From positions 2,097,001-2,161,000 of the forward strand of contig NZ_JACMTR010000002.1 of the NCBI RefSeq assembly GCF_014267175.1: 64,000 nt of DNA. Reading direction: 5' to 3'. Shown here piece after piece: positions 16,035-24,019 of this stretch (position 1 is the stretch's first letter; every line of letters begins with the position of its first letter). Source of the stretch: Pseudonocardia sp. C8 (lineage in GTDB: Bacteria; Actinomycetota; Actinomycetes; Mycobacteriales; Pseudonocardiaceae). The position numbers and the translations under genes are program-made. Below the pieces are notes generated by a model. The model was given only the letters and a program-made list of their open reading frames with translations. It was not told the DNA's origin and searched no databases.

Positions 16035-16454
16035 GTGACGACGGCGGGGGACGGCGACCGGACGGCCGGTGCGCGTGCGGCGCCCGGCGGCGCCGACGCG
16101 GCACTGGCCGCGCTGGGCGCCCAGCTGGAGGCGTCGATCGCGGACCTGGAGTCCGCGCGGGAACGGGTGCGGGAACTGCAGGCACTGCGCGCCGAGGGGC
16201 TGGGCTGGCGGGAGATCGTGCCGCGGGAGAAGCGGCCGCTGATCGTGGAGAGCGTGACCCGCGCGCTCGACGGCCTCGGCGCCGTCGGCGGGCGGTTCCG
16301 CCGGGAGGAGGCGGTCGCGCTGCACGATGAGGGCGAGACGATCGCCGGGATCGGCAGGCTGTTCGGCGTCAGCCGCCAGCGCGTGTCGTCCTACCTGCAG
16401 GAACACGTCCAGGTGCAGGGGGAGCGGGCGGCTGGGGAGGACCCCGGGCGCTGA
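16035..16454 (+). CDS. Helix-turn-helix protein of unknown function
   Basis: A 139-aa soluble protein. After a Gly/Ala-rich start, a coiled-coil-like helix (L-G-A-Q-L-E-A-S-I-A-D-L-E-S-A-R-E-R) is followed by R-A-E-G-L-G-W-R-E-I-V-P-R-E and a C-terminal HTH of resolvase/sigma-region-4 type (A-L-H-D-E-G-E-T-I-A-G-I-G-R-L-F-G-V-S-R-Q-R-V). The first W-R-E-I segment may be a second, degenerate HTH, as in small actinobacterial DNA-binding proteins. I do not recognise a named family. The start GTG is supported by the -10 box seven bases upstream. Confidence 0.7.
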   Translation: MTTAGDGDRTAGARAAPGGADAALAALGAQLEASIADLESARERVRELQALRAEGLGWREIVPREKRPLIVESVTRALDGLGAVGGRFRREEAVALHDEGETIAGIGRLFGVSRQRVSSYLQEHVQVQGERAAGEDPGR

Positions 16455-16467
16455 GTCGGTGCTGCGT

Positions 16468-16530
16468 GCTTCGGCCCTCGGCCGCCGGGCCTCAGTGCTG
16501 CTGCTTCGGCCCTCGGCCGCCGGGCCTCAG
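16468..16530 (+). repeat. 28-bp tandem direct repeat at the 3' end of the GAF gene
   Basis: Two identical 28-bp copies (16468-16495 and 16503-16530) with 7 bases between them. The second copy contains the stop codon of the minus-strand GAF gene. Each unit holds a weak GGCCC/GGGCC hairpin, so the pair may act as a doubled terminator, or it may be a simple slippage duplication. Confidence 0.8.
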
Positions 16531-17222
16531 GCATCCCGCCGGCGGTGCCGGGCCCGCCGCGGTGCCGGCACGTGCGGGATCGGTCCGGTGCGCTCCACCT
16601 CCGGGAGCCGCGGCGCCGGCACCCGGGCCTGGGCCCGCTCCGCCGCCCGGGCGACCTCGGCCTCGAGCCGGGCCAGCTCGCGGACGTCGCCGATCCGGGC
16701 CGCCAGTGCCGCCGCCACCGGCCGCAGCCCGGTGGCGAGGTGCTCGGTCAGCCGGTCGCCACCGGGCCCTGCGCGCGCCAGCAGCTGCAGCGCCCCCGCC
16801 GGGCGGCCGGCGAGCGGCACCGGGACCGTGAGCGACCGCACCAGCCCGCAGCCGGCCGCCGCCGCGGCGAGCTCCGGCGGCCCGGACCGGGTGAGGTCGG
16901 GGGTGAGCAGCACGCGGTCGCCGCGCTCGGCAGCCGGCCCCGGACCGGCGTCCGCCCGGCGCTGCAGCTCGCCGAGCCGGGTGGCCGCGGTGTCCGACCC
17001 GAACACCCGCCGCCCCTCGGGGTCGCGCGGGTCGGCCGGCTCCCGCAGCAGCAGGGTCGCGCCCGCCACCCCGGCCGCCGGCACGAGCGCCACGCAGATC
17101 CCGGACAGCAGGGCGGCGACGTCGACGTGCGCCACCGGGGTCGCCCCCGCCTGCAGCGCCACGCGCACGAGCGCGGCCGTCGGGTCGGACGGGGAGCGCC
17201 CGCGGGGGCCGGAGACCGCCAT
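16527..17222 (-). CDS. GAF-domain-like protein
   Basis: A 231-aa soluble protein. Residues about 25-175 read like a GAF sensory domain: I-C-V-A-L-V-P-A-A-G-V-A-G-A-T-L-L-L, a middle loop, L-V-R-S-L-T-V-P-V-P-L-A-G-R-P-A-G-A-L-Q-L-L and a terminal amphipathic helix. The last 50 residues are a charged helix plus a basic Arg/His-rich tail. Actinobacterial proteins of this type often partner ANTAR or sensor kinases, but no output domain is fused here. I set the start at the ATG 17222 because GAGGAAGG stands five bases upstream; the longer frame to 17237 lacks this. No conserved ligand residue can be named. Confidence 0.65.
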   Translation of the reverse strand: MAVSGPRGRSPSDPTAALVRVALQAGATPVAHVDVAALLSGICVALVPAAGVAGATLLLREPADPRDPEGRRVFGSDTAATRLGELQRRADAGPGPAAERGDRVLLTPDLTRSGPPELAAAAAGCGLVRSLTVPVPLAGRPAGALQLLARAGPGGDRLTEHLATGLRPVAAALAARIGDVRELARLEAEVARAAERAQARVPAPRLPEVERTGPIPHVPAPRRARHRRRDA

Positions 17223-17362
17223 GTCGTCCTTCCTCACGTGCCGTCACGCAGCGTCGTCGTTCGGGTCCGGAGGATAACGATCCGGCTGAGCCGTGGGCCG
17301 ACCGGCCGACCACGATCACTGTCCGTCACCCACGGGGAGTGGTCCGGGCGGTCGCACCCGCG

Positions 17363-17368
17363 TAGAGT
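17363..17368 (+). promoter_or_regulatory. -10 box of the TPP-riboswitch transcript
   Basis: TAGAGT, a common actinobacterial -10 hexamer, ends 9-10 bases before the first riboswitch stem. The region 17 bases upstream has only a weak -35. Confidence 0.4.
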
Positions 17369-17377
17369 GATCGCCCG

Positions 17378-17470
17378 TACCGCGGGAGCCCGCGCACCGA
17401 GGCTGAGAGGGCGGCAGGACCGGCCGTCGACCGTTCGAACCTGATCCGGTTGACACCGGCGTAGGGAGGC
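17378..17470 (+). promoter_or_regulatory. TPP (THI-box) riboswitch
   Basis: Carries the conserved core in order: CGGGAGCCCG (17382-17391), GGCTGAGAGGG (17401-17411), GAACCTGATCCGGTT (17437-17451), ACACCGGCGTAGGGA (17453-17467). The last element GTAGGGAGG also contains the Shine-Dalgarno of the next gene, so ligand binding would hide the ribosome site (translational control), the usual mode in actinobacteria. It controls the thiYXZ-type importer. Confidence 0.95.
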
Positions 17471-17478
17471 CCGTCCTC

Positions 17479-18501
17479 GTGCTGTCACGTGCCCGTCCGT
17501 TCGTCCTGCTCGTCGCGCTGCTGCTGGCGCTGTCCGGCTGCGCGGCCGGCGAGACCGCGCCGCAGCAGCCCGGCGGGCCGCCGATCCGGGTCGCGCTGGA
17601 CTGGACGCCCAACACCAACCACATCGGCCTGTTCGCCGCCCAGCAGGCCGGGTACTTCCGCGAGGCCGGGCTGAACGTCGAGTTCCTGCCCTACAACGCG
17701 ACCTCGCCGGACACCCTGGTCGCCAGCGGGGCCGCCGACTTCGGGATCAGCTTCCAGGACTCGTTCACGTTCTCGAAGGCCGCAGGCGCCGACATCACCT
17801 CGGTGATGGCGATCCTGCAGCACTGGGCCACCGAGATCGCGGTGAAGGCCGACCGGCACGACATCCGGAGCCCGCGCGATCTGGACGGCAAGGTGTACGC
17901 CGGGTTCGGCGGTCCGGGGGAGATCCCGAAGATGCAGGCCGTGATCAAGGCCGACGGCGGCCGCGGAGAGTTCCGCACCGAGGTGCTCAACACCGCGGCC
18001 TACGAGGCGCTCTACGCCGGCCAGGCCGACTTCACCGAGCCGTTCGTCAACGTCGAGGGCATCGAGGCGCAGCTGCGTGGCGAACCGGTCAAGACCTTCC
18101 GCTACACCGACTACGGCTTCCCGGACGCCTACAACGTCCTGCTGATCGCCAACTCCACCGTGCTGAAGAACGACCCCGACCGGTCGCGCGCGTTCGTCCA
18201 GGCCGTGCAGCGCGGCTACCGGCTCGCCGCCGACGACCCGGCCACGGCCGCCCGGATGCTCAAGGAGGCCAACCCGGGCGCGTTCACCTCCGACGAGCTC
18301 GTCGACCGCGGCGCCGCGATGCTCGCCGGGAGCTTCCTGCGCGACCCGCAGGGCAGGGTCGGGCACCAGACCCCCGAGCAGTGGGCCCGGTTCTCCGGAT
18401 TCCTCTACGACACCGGCACGGTCGCCGGCCCGGACGGGAAACCGGTCCGGCAGAAGCCCGACTTCACGACGTGGTTCACCAACGACCTGCTCGCGCCATG
18501 A
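17479..18501 (+). CDS. thiY: ABC transporter substrate-binding lipoprotein for thiamine precursor
   Basis: Periplasmic-side binding protein of the NMT1/THI5 family, 340 aa. The N-terminus is a lipoprotein signal: basic start, hydrophobic run, lipobox L-S-G-C at residues 18-21. Mature sequence has the family signature V-A-L-D-W-T-P-N-T-N-H-I-G-L, then A-A-D-F-G-I-S-F-Q-D-S and Y-A-G-F-G-G-P-G-E. ThiY binds formylaminopyrimidine, a thiamine breakdown product that is salvaged to HMP. The TPP riboswitch directly upstream confirms a thiamine role. The GTG start lies at the end of the riboswitch. It is the first gene of a three-gene operon with overlapping ends. Confidence 0.92.
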   Translation: MLSRARPFVLLVALLLALSGCAAGETAPQQPGGPPIRVALDWTPNTNHIGLFAAQQAGYFREAGLNVEFLPYNATSPDTLVASGAADFGISFQDSFTFSKAAGADITSVMAILQHWATEIAVKADRHDIRSPRDLDGKVYAGFGGPGEIPKMQAVIKADGGRGEFRTEVLNTAAYEALYAGQADFTEPFVNVEGIEAQLRGEPVKTFRYTDYGFPDAYNVLLIANSTVLKNDPDRSRAFVQAVQRGYRLAADDPATAARMLKEANPGAFTSDELVDRGAAMLAGSFLRDPQGRVGHQTPEQWARFSGFLYDTGTVAGPDGKPVRQKPDFTTWFTNDLLAP

Positions 18502-19250
18502 CCCGCCGCCTCGCCCCCGCCGCCCTGCTCGTCGCCGCGCTGCTGGTCGCCTGGCAGCTCGCGGTGACGCTGACCGGTGTCCGGCCGCAGGTGCTGCCGT
18601 CGCCGTTGCGGGTCGTCGAGCAGGGCTGGGCGTTCCGGTCCGCGTTGTGGGCGAACACGCTGCCCACGATCCAGGTGACGGCGATCGGCTTCACCGTGTC
18701 GCTGGCCGTGGCCTGGGCGATCGCGGTCGCGGTCGACTTCTCGCCGTGGCTGCGCCGCGCCCTGACCCCGCTGCTGGTGGCCTCGCAGACCCTGCCGGTG
18801 GTGGCGATCGCCCCGCTGCTCATCCTCTGGTTCGGCTTCGGGCTGCTGCCGAAGGTCCTCGTGATCGCGCTGGTGACGTTCTTCCCGGTCGCCGTCGGGC
18901 TGATCGAGGGGTTCGCCGCGACCGACCGGTCGGCGACCGCCCTGCTGCGCTCGATGGGCGCGAGCCGCTGGCAGCGGTTCCGCTACGTGCGGCTGCCGGG
19001 CGCGCTGCCGTCGTTCTTCACCGCGCTGCGGATCGCGATCACCTACGCGGTCACCGGGGCGATCTTCGCCGAGTACGTCGGCGCCCGCGCCGGGCTGGGG
19101 ATCTTCATGCAGCTGCAGAAGAACCAGTTCCGCACCGACCTGGTGCTGGCCGCGGTCGGGGTGACCGCGGTGCTCTCGGTGGCCCTGTTCGGGCTCACCT
19201 ACCTGGTGCAACGCCTGGTCACGCCCTGGTACCGGGGTGATCACCGGTGA
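18498..19250 (+). CDS. thiX: ABC transporter permease for thiamine precursor
   Basis: A 250-aa inner-membrane permease of the SsuC/TauC type with about six hydrophobic helices. The cytoplasmic coupling loop (EAA motif) is visible as L-L-R-S-M-G-A-S-R-W-Q-R-F-R-Y-V-R-L-P-G-A-L. The ATG at 18498 overlaps the stop of the binding-protein gene (ATGA). It forms the membrane channel with the ATPase encoded next, importing a pyrimidine precursor of thiamine under TPP-riboswitch control. Confidence 0.9.
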   Translation: MTRRLAPAALLVAALLVAWQLAVTLTGVRPQVLPSPLRVVEQGWAFRSALWANTLPTIQVTAIGFTVSLAVAWAIAVAVDFSPWLRRALTPLLVASQTLPVVAIAPLLILWFGFGLLPKVLVIALVTFFPVAVGLIEGFAATDRSATALLRSMGASRWQRFRYVRLPGALPSFFTALRIAITYAVTGAIFAEYVGARAGLGIFMQLQKNQFRTDLVLAAVGVTAVLSVALFGLTYLVQRLVTPWYRGDHR

Positions 19251-19984
19251 AGGTGGCGGTGCGGGACCTGTCGGTGTCCTACGGCGACCTCGACGTGCTG
19301 TCGGGTGTCTCGCTGGACGTGGTCGCCGGGGAGTTCGTCGCGATCGTCGGGCCGTCCGGGTGCGGCAAGTCGACGCTGTTCGGGGCGCTGGCCGGGATCC
19401 TCGACGGGGCCGACGTGCGCGGCACCGTCGAGGTCGACGACACCGCCGTGCGCGGGGCGCCGTTCGGGCTGATGCCGCAGCAGGACCTGCTGTTCCCGTG
19501 GCGGTCCGTGCTGGACAACACCACGCTCGGGCTGGAGGTCGCCGGGGTGCCCCGGCGGGAGGCCCGCGAGCGCGCGCGGGCGCTGTTCGCACCGTTCGGC
19601 CTGGCCGGGTTCGAGAACGCCCGGCCGGGCGAGCTCTCCGGCGGGATGCGGCAGCGGGCGGCGCTGCTGCGGACCGTGGTCGGCGGGCACTCGGCGCTGC
19701 TGCTCGACGAGCCCCTCGGCGCGCTGGACGCCATCACCCGCCTGGAGACCCAGGAGTGGCTCGAGGACATGCGGTCCCGCTACGGCTGGACCATGCTGCT
19801 CATCACGCACGACGTCCGGGAGGCCGCGTTCCTCGCCGACCGGGTCCTGGTGTTCTCGCCGCGCCCGGCCACGGTGCGGACCGAGGTCGTCGTGGACCTG
19901 CCCCGCCCGCGGACGCGGACGGTGCTGACCGACCCGCGCCTGGCCGCCGTGGAGGCGGAGCTGCTGGACGCGCTGCGGGCCTGA
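19247..19984 (+). CDS. thiZ: ABC transporter ATP-binding protein for thiamine precursor
   Basis: A 245-aa ATPase subunit. Walker A G-P-S-G-C-G-K-S-T (about residues 36-44), Q-loop P-Q-Q-D-L-L-F-P-W, signature L-S-G-G-M-R-Q-R, Walker B A-L-L-L-D-E-P-L-G-A-L-D and switch His in L-I-T-H-D-V-R-E-A are all intact. The D-L-L-F-P-W-R segment after the Q-loop is typical of the nitrate/sulfonate/taurine subfamily to which ThiZ belongs. The GTG start overlaps the permease stop by 4 nt. A hairpin at 20000-20021 ends the operon. Confidence 0.92.
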   Translation: MKVAVRDLSVSYGDLDVLSGVSLDVVAGEFVAIVGPSGCGKSTLFGALAGILDGADVRGTVEVDDTAVRGAPFGLMPQQDLLFPWRSVLDNTTLGLEVAGVPRREARERARALFAPFGLAGFENARPGELSGGMRQRAALLRTVVGGHSALLLDEPLGALDAITRLETQEWLEDMRSRYGWTMLLITHDVREAAFLADRVLVFSPRPATVRTEVVVDLPRPRTRTVLTDPRLAAVEAELLDALRA

Positions 19985-19999
19985 CCCCCGGAACCGGCC

Positions 20000-20021
20000 G
20001 CGCCGCCTGCTCCGGCGGCGC
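20000..20021. terminator. Hairpin terminator between thiZ and the convergent HAD gene
   Basis: Perfect 8-bp GC stem (20000-20007 with 20014-20021) and a 6-nt loop, 15 bases after the ATPase stop and 9 before the convergent stop. Confidence 0.6.
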
Positions 20022-20030
20022 CCGGCCCGG

Positions 20031-20693
20031 TCAGGCCAGCCGCGGCGCCAGCTCCGGCAGCGCCCGCACGGTGTGGGTCGGCGGGTCCAGGTGGCCCGGC
20101 CAGGTCTCGCCCGCCCGGTCCAGCCACGCGGTCGCCATCCCGACCCGGCCGGCGCCGTGCAGGTCCCACGGGTGCACCGCGACCATGACCGCCTCGGACG
20201 CGGCGACCCCGCAGGTCCGCAGCGCGTACTCGTAGGGGGCCCGGGCCGGCTTCCAGAGACCGGCGTCCTCCACGGACAGGACCGCGTCGAACTGCCCGCG
20301 CAGCCCGTGGTCGGAGAGCAGCTTCTCCGCCACCGCCGTGGCGCCGTTGGACAGCGTCACCAGCCGCAGCCCGGCGGCGCGCAGGGCGGCGACGCCGTCG
20401 TGGACGTCGGGGTGGACCGGAAGTTCCAGGAACGCCTCCAGCAGCTCGCGGGCGCGGGCGTCGGCCCAGCGCACGCCGAGCCGGCGCAGCAGCTGCGCCG
20501 CCGTCTCCCGGCCGATCTCGGCGAAGGGCCGCAGCTCGCCGCCCGCGGCCAGCGCGATGCCCTCGCGCAGGGTGGTCGCGAACCAGTAGGGCCCGGACCA
20601 GTCGGGCGCGCCGATCTCGCCGAACCGCCGGTGCAGCGGCGTGAGGTCGGAGAGGGTCTCGTTGACGTCGAACACCACGGTCGTGATCGCCAT
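20031..20693 (-). CDS. Haloacid dehalogenase type II family hydrolase
   Basis: A 220-aa HAD-superfamily enzyme. Motif I is V-F-D-V-N-E-T-L-S-D with the nucleophilic Asp, motif II is V-T-L-S-N-G, the Lys of motif III is in G-L-W-K-P-A, and the motif IV region is M-V-A-V-H-P-W-D-L-H-G-A. The H-P-W-D-x-x-G-A segment and the N-E-T-L start are typical of L-2-haloacid dehalogenases. The usual substrate is a 2-haloalkanoate, but many family members are annotated only by homology. It is divergent from cobK with 18 bp between the starts, so the two share one very short promoter region. Confidence 0.85.
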   Translation of the reverse strand: MAITTVVFDVNETLSDLTPLHRRFGEIGAPDWSGPYWFATTLREGIALAAGGELRPFAEIGRETAAQLLRRLGVRWADARARELLEAFLELPVHPDVHDGVAALRAAGLRLVTLSNGATAVAEKLLSDHGLRGQFDAVLSVEDAGLWKPARAPYEYALRTCGVAASEAVMVAVHPWDLHGAGRVGMATAWLDRAGETWPGHLDPPTHTVRALPELAPRLA

Positions 20694-20698
20694 CCGCC

Positions 20699-20704
20699 TA
20701 CCCT
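20699..20704 (+). promoter_or_regulatory. Leaderless-type -10 box for cobK
   Basis: TACCCT at 20699-20704, seven bases before the GTG start of cobK at 20712; the divergent HAD gene begins six bases to its left, at 20693. Confidence 0.5.
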
Positions 20705-20711
20705 GGCGGGT

Positions 20712-21476
20712 GTGAGCGATCCGCGCACGGTGCTCGTACTCGGCGGCACCACCGAGGGACGGGCCGCGGCCGCCGCGCTGTCCGGCGTCGACGGTGTGCG
20801 GGTGGTGTCGTCGCTGGCCGGGGCGGTGCGCAGCCCGCGGCTGCCCGACGGTGAGGTCCGCATCGGCGGGTTCGGCGGCGCCGACGGCCTCGCCGCGCAC
20901 CTCCGCGCGGAACGGGTGGCCGGGGTGCTCGACGCCACGCACCCGTTCGCGGCCCGGATGACGGCCAACGCCGCGGCCGCGTGCACCGCCGCCGGCGTGC
21001 CCCTGGTCGTGCTGCGCCGTCCCGGGTGGACGGCCGGGCCGGGGGACCGCTGGCACCGCGCCGCCTCGGTCGGGGAGGCCGCCGCCGCACTGCCCGCGCT
21101 GCTGCCCGGCCGCGACGGGCGGGTGCTGCTCACGACCGGCCGGGGCGGGCTCGCGTCGTTTGCGCCGGTCGACGCCGCGTTCTGGATCCGCGCCGTCGAC
21201 CCGCCGGAGCCGCCGCTGCCCCGGCGGCACACCCTCCTGCTGGACCGCGGCCCGTTCCACCTCGACGCCGAGCGGGCCCTGTTCGCGGAGATCCGGCCGG
21301 ACGTGCTGGTCACCAAGGACTCGGGCGGGGCGGCGACGGCACCGAAGCTGGCGGTGGCCCGCGAGCGCGAGGTGCCGGTCGTCGTGGTGGACCGGCCGCC
21401 GCTGCCGGCGGGGGTCGCCCACGCGGCCGACGTGGACGGCGCGGTGGCCGCGTTGCTCGGCCGGCTCCTCCGATAG
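20712..21476 (+). CDS. cobK: Precorrin-6A reductase
   Basis: Reduces precorrin-6A to the dihydro form with NADPH in aerobic cobalamin synthesis; cytosolic. The 254-aa protein opens with the nucleotide loop V-L-V-L-G-G-T-T-E-G-R-A, then V-L-D-A-T-H-P-F-A-A-R-M-T-A-N-A and the C-terminal V-T-K-D-S-G-G-A-A-T-A-P-K, all diagnostic for CobK/CbiJ. It is separate from but close to cobIJ-cobH-cobG, which run on the opposite strand. The GTG start follows a -10 box by seven bases. A second HAD gene follows 27 bp downstream, possibly from its own promoter (TAGACT at 21474-21479). Confidence 0.92.
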   Translation: MSDPRTVLVLGGTTEGRAAAAALSGVDGVRVVSSLAGAVRSPRLPDGEVRIGGFGGADGLAAHLRAERVAGVLDATHPFAARMTANAAAACTAAGVPLVVLRRPGWTAGPGDRWHRAASVGEAAAALPALLPGRDGRVLLTTGRGGLASFAPVDAAFWIRAVDPPEPPLPRRHTLLLDRGPFHLDAERALFAEIRPDVLVTKDSGGAATAPKLAVAREREVPVVVVDRPPLPAGVAHAADVDGAVAALLGRLLR

Positions 21477-21503
21477 ACTCGCTGCGCGAGGAAAGGGGTG
21501 GCG

Positions 21504-22124
21504 GTGCTCGACGCGGTGCTCTTCGACATGGACGGCACGTTGATCTCCTCCGACGCGGCCGTGGCCCGCGCCTGGGCGAGCTGGGCCCGGGAGTTCGGCG
21601 TGCCGGAGTCCGCGCTGGCGGCGGTGGCCCACGGTGTCCCGTCGGACGGCACGATCCGGGTGCTGCGGCCCGACCTGGACGGTGCCGCGCTCGACGCCGC
21701 CGCGGCCCGGCAGCTGGAGCTGCAGTACGACGACCTCGACGACGTCCGCGCCCTGCCCGGCGCGCACGCCCTGCTCGCCGGCCTCGACGCCGCCCGGATC
21801 CCGTGGGCCGTCGTGACCAGCGCGGACCGCCGGCTCGCCCGGGCCCGGCTCGGCGCGGCCGGGATCGACGCGCCCGTCCTCGTCGCGCGGGACGACGTCG
21901 CCCGCGGCAAGCCCGACCCGGAGAGCTACCTCGCCGGGGCCGCCGCCCTCGGGGTGGAGCCGGGCGCCTGCCTGGTCGTCGAGGACGCCGAGGCCGGGCT
22001 CGCCGCCGGGCGCGCGGCCGGGGCCCGGACCGCGGCGCTGCGCGGGCTGGACGGGGACCTGCGGCCGTCCGACCTGCACGATCTGGCCGGGATGCTGGGG
22101 ATCGCCGTCGCGGCCGGCCGGTGA
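21504..22124 (+). CDS. HAD-family phosphatase (beta-phosphoglucomutase-like)
   Basis: A 206-aa hydrolase with a helical cap after motif I. Motif I is L-F-D-M-D-G-T-L-I-S-S-D, motif II V-V-T-S-A-D, motif III Lys in R-G-K-P-D-P-E-S-Y and motif IV V-V-E-D-A-E-A-G. This pattern matches sugar-phosphate phosphatases and phosphomutases (GPH, PGMB, DOG types). GAGGAAAGG lies seven bases before the GTG at 21504, preferred over the GTG at 21498. A link to cobalamin (for example alpha-ribazole phosphate dephosphorylation) is conceivable only from position. Confidence 0.82.
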   Translation: MLDAVLFDMDGTLISSDAAVARAWASWAREFGVPESALAAVAHGVPSDGTIRVLRPDLDGAALDAAAARQLELQYDDLDDVRALPGAHALLAGLDAARIPWAVVTSADRRLARARLGAAGIDAPVLVARDDVARGKPDPESYLAGAAALGVEPGACLVVEDAEAGLAAGRAAGARTAALRGLDGDLRPSDLHDLAGMLGIAVAAGR

Positions 22125-22459
22125 CCCGGCCGGACCGCGACGCCCGACCCGCGCGCACCGTCGCCGGCTGAGCCGGGTCCGCCGCGGGCGCTGCCGGGGC
22201 CGCCGGGTAGTGGCCGGCGGAATCCCCTCCGGTGGCGGCCGCTCGGCCCCGGGTGGGCGAGAACGTGCTGCTCGGGTGCGCCCGGCGCGTCGATCTGCGC
22301 GTTCTCGCCCCGGGTCGGGCGGCATCGTGCTGCTCGCCCCGCAGGCGGAACGCACCTGCCGGGAGCGCGGAGCGGCGGGCGGGCCCGACCGCGGGCTCGC
22401 CGGCGTCCCACGTGGGGCCGGGTCACGGCACGGTCCGCGTTCCGCGGAACGTGCCGCGC
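22125..22459. other. Intergenic region between convergent genes with inverted and direct repeats
   Basis: 335 bp without a gene that I can support on either strand. It holds a perfect 11-bp inverted repeat (GGGCGAGAACG at 22255-22265 and its complement at 22300-22310, spacer 34 nt) and an 11-bp direct repeat CGTGCTGCTCG (22264-22274 and 22326-22336). The inverted repeat is well placed to end transcripts from both sides. Confidence 0.6.
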
Positions 22460-24019
22460 TCAGCCGGTCGTCGTCCTGCCCGGCCCGTAGTGGCGTGGCG
22501 TGAAGACGACCGGCTCGCCGCTCCGCTCCACGACCCGGGTGGTCGACGACCCGACGATCACCAGCGTGCGCATGTCGACCAGCTCCGGATCCAGCGCGCC
22601 GAGCGTGGTGACGGTGACCCGCTGACCGGGGCCGCCGACGTCGCGGCCCAGCACGACCGGCGTGTCCGGGGAACGGTGCTCCAGCAGCACGTCGCGGGCC
22701 GCACCCACCTGCCACGGCCGGGCCTTCGACCGCGGGTTGTAGATCGCGATCGCGAGGTCGGCGGACGCGGCCGCCCGCAGCCGGCCGGCGACGACGTCCC
22801 AGGGCTTCAGCCGGTCGGACAGCGAGATCATCGCGTGGTCGTGACCCAGCGGGGCGCCGACCGCGGCGGCGACCGCCTGGGCCGCGGACAGCCCGGGCAG
22901 CACCCGTACCGGCACGTCGCGGTACTTCGGCCCGGCCGCCACCTCCAGCACGGCGGCGGCCATCGCGAAGATCCCCGGGTCACCGGCCGAGACGACCGCG
23001 ACCCGCCGCCCGGACGCGGCCAGGTCCAGCGCGTGCGCCGCCCGCTCGGCCTCCACCCGGTTGTCCGACGGGTGCCGGGCCTGGCGCGGGTTCGCCGGCA
23101 CCCGGTCCAGGTACGGGCCGTACCCGACGAGGTCGTCGGCCTCGGCCAGCGCCGCGGCGACCTGCGGGGTCAGCCAGTCCCGCCCGGCCGGACCGGTCCC
23201 GACCACGACCACCTCGCCCGGCCCCGGGGCGGGGGCCGGGCCGGCCCCGTCCGGGACGGAGGCGGCGACCTCGCCGGGGACCAGCGCGACCGCGAAGTAC
23301 GGGACCTCGCCCGGGTCCACGCCGGCCAGCTCGCCGGTGCGCTGGTCGGCCGTCGTGGCCCGCTCGACGTAGCGGGCCCGGTCCAGCTTGCCGGCGTCGG
23401 CGAGGGCGTCGCGGACGGTGCCGAACGTCCGGCCCAGCTTGAGCACGGCGGCCGCGTCGGTGCCGGCGAGCCGGCGGGCCAGCTCGTCGCGGGGGAGCGT
23501 GCCGGGCAGCACGGTGAGCACCTCGTCGCGCTCCACGAGGGGCTGCCGGAGCGCGGCCGCGGCCCCGCTGACCGACGTGACCCCCGGGACGACCTCGGTG
23601 CGGTAGCGCCCCGCGAGCCGCTTGTGCATGTGCATGTAGGAGCCGTAGAAGAGCGGGTCGCCCTCGGCGAGCAGGACGACGTCCCGGCCCGCGTCCAGGT
23701 GCGCGGCGAGCCGGGCGGCCGCCTCGGCGTAGAACTCGTCGATCGCGCCCTGGTAGCCACCCGGATGATCGGTGACCTCGGTGGTGACCGGGTAGACCAG
23801 CGCCTCCTCGATCGCGGTGCCGGACAGGTGCGGCTCGGCGATCCGGCGGGCGATCGAGCGGCCGTGCCGGGCGGAGTGGTAGGCGACGACGTCGGCGTCG
23901 CGGATCAGCCGGGCCGCCTTGATCGTGGTCAGCTCGGGGTCGCCGGGGCCGAGCCCGACGCCGTACAGGGTGCCGGTGCCGTCCGGCCCCTCCGCCGGAG
24001 GTCGTACGTCGGGGCTCAC
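22460..24019 (-). CDS. cobIJ: Fused precorrin-2 C20- / precorrin-3B C17-methyltransferase
   Basis: A bifunctional 519-aa enzyme of aerobic cobalamin synthesis. The CobI half (about 1-250) begins L-Y-G-V-G-L-G-P-G-D-P-E-L-T-T-I-K-A and has L-A-E-G-D-P-L-F-Y-G-S. The CobJ half (about 265-519) has V-V-V-G-T-G-P-A-G, V-G-Y-G-P-Y, S-A-G-D-P-G-I-F-A-M and A-I-Y-N-P-R-S-K-A-R. Both SAM-binding G-D-P loops are intact. Fusion of these two steps is common in actinobacteria. The GTG start at 24019 overlaps the cobH stop (GTGA), continuing the chain cobG-cobH-cobIJ in which every junction overlaps by four bases. Confidence 0.95.
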   Translation of the reverse strand: MSPDVRPPAEGPDGTGTLYGVGLGPGDPELTTIKAARLIRDADVVAYHSARHGRSIARRIAEPHLSGTAIEEALVYPVTTEVTDHPGGYQGAIDEFYAEAAARLAAHLDAGRDVVLLAEGDPLFYGSYMHMHKRLAGRYRTEVVPGVTSVSGAAAALRQPLVERDEVLTVLPGTLPRDELARRLAGTDAAAVLKLGRTFGTVRDALADAGKLDRARYVERATTADQRTGELAGVDPGEVPYFAVALVPGEVAASVPDGAGPAPAPGPGEVVVVGTGPAGRDWLTPQVAAALAEADDLVGYGPYLDRVPANPRQARHPSDNRVEAERAAHALDLAASGRRVAVVSAGDPGIFAMAAAVLEVAAGPKYRDVPVRVLPGLSAAQAVAAAVGAPLGHDHAMISLSDRLKPWDVVAGRLRAAASADLAIAIYNPRSKARPWQVGAARDVLLEHRSPDTPVVLGRDVGGPGQRVTVTTLGALDPELVDMRTLVIVGSSTTRVVERSGEPVVFTPRHYGPGRTTTG

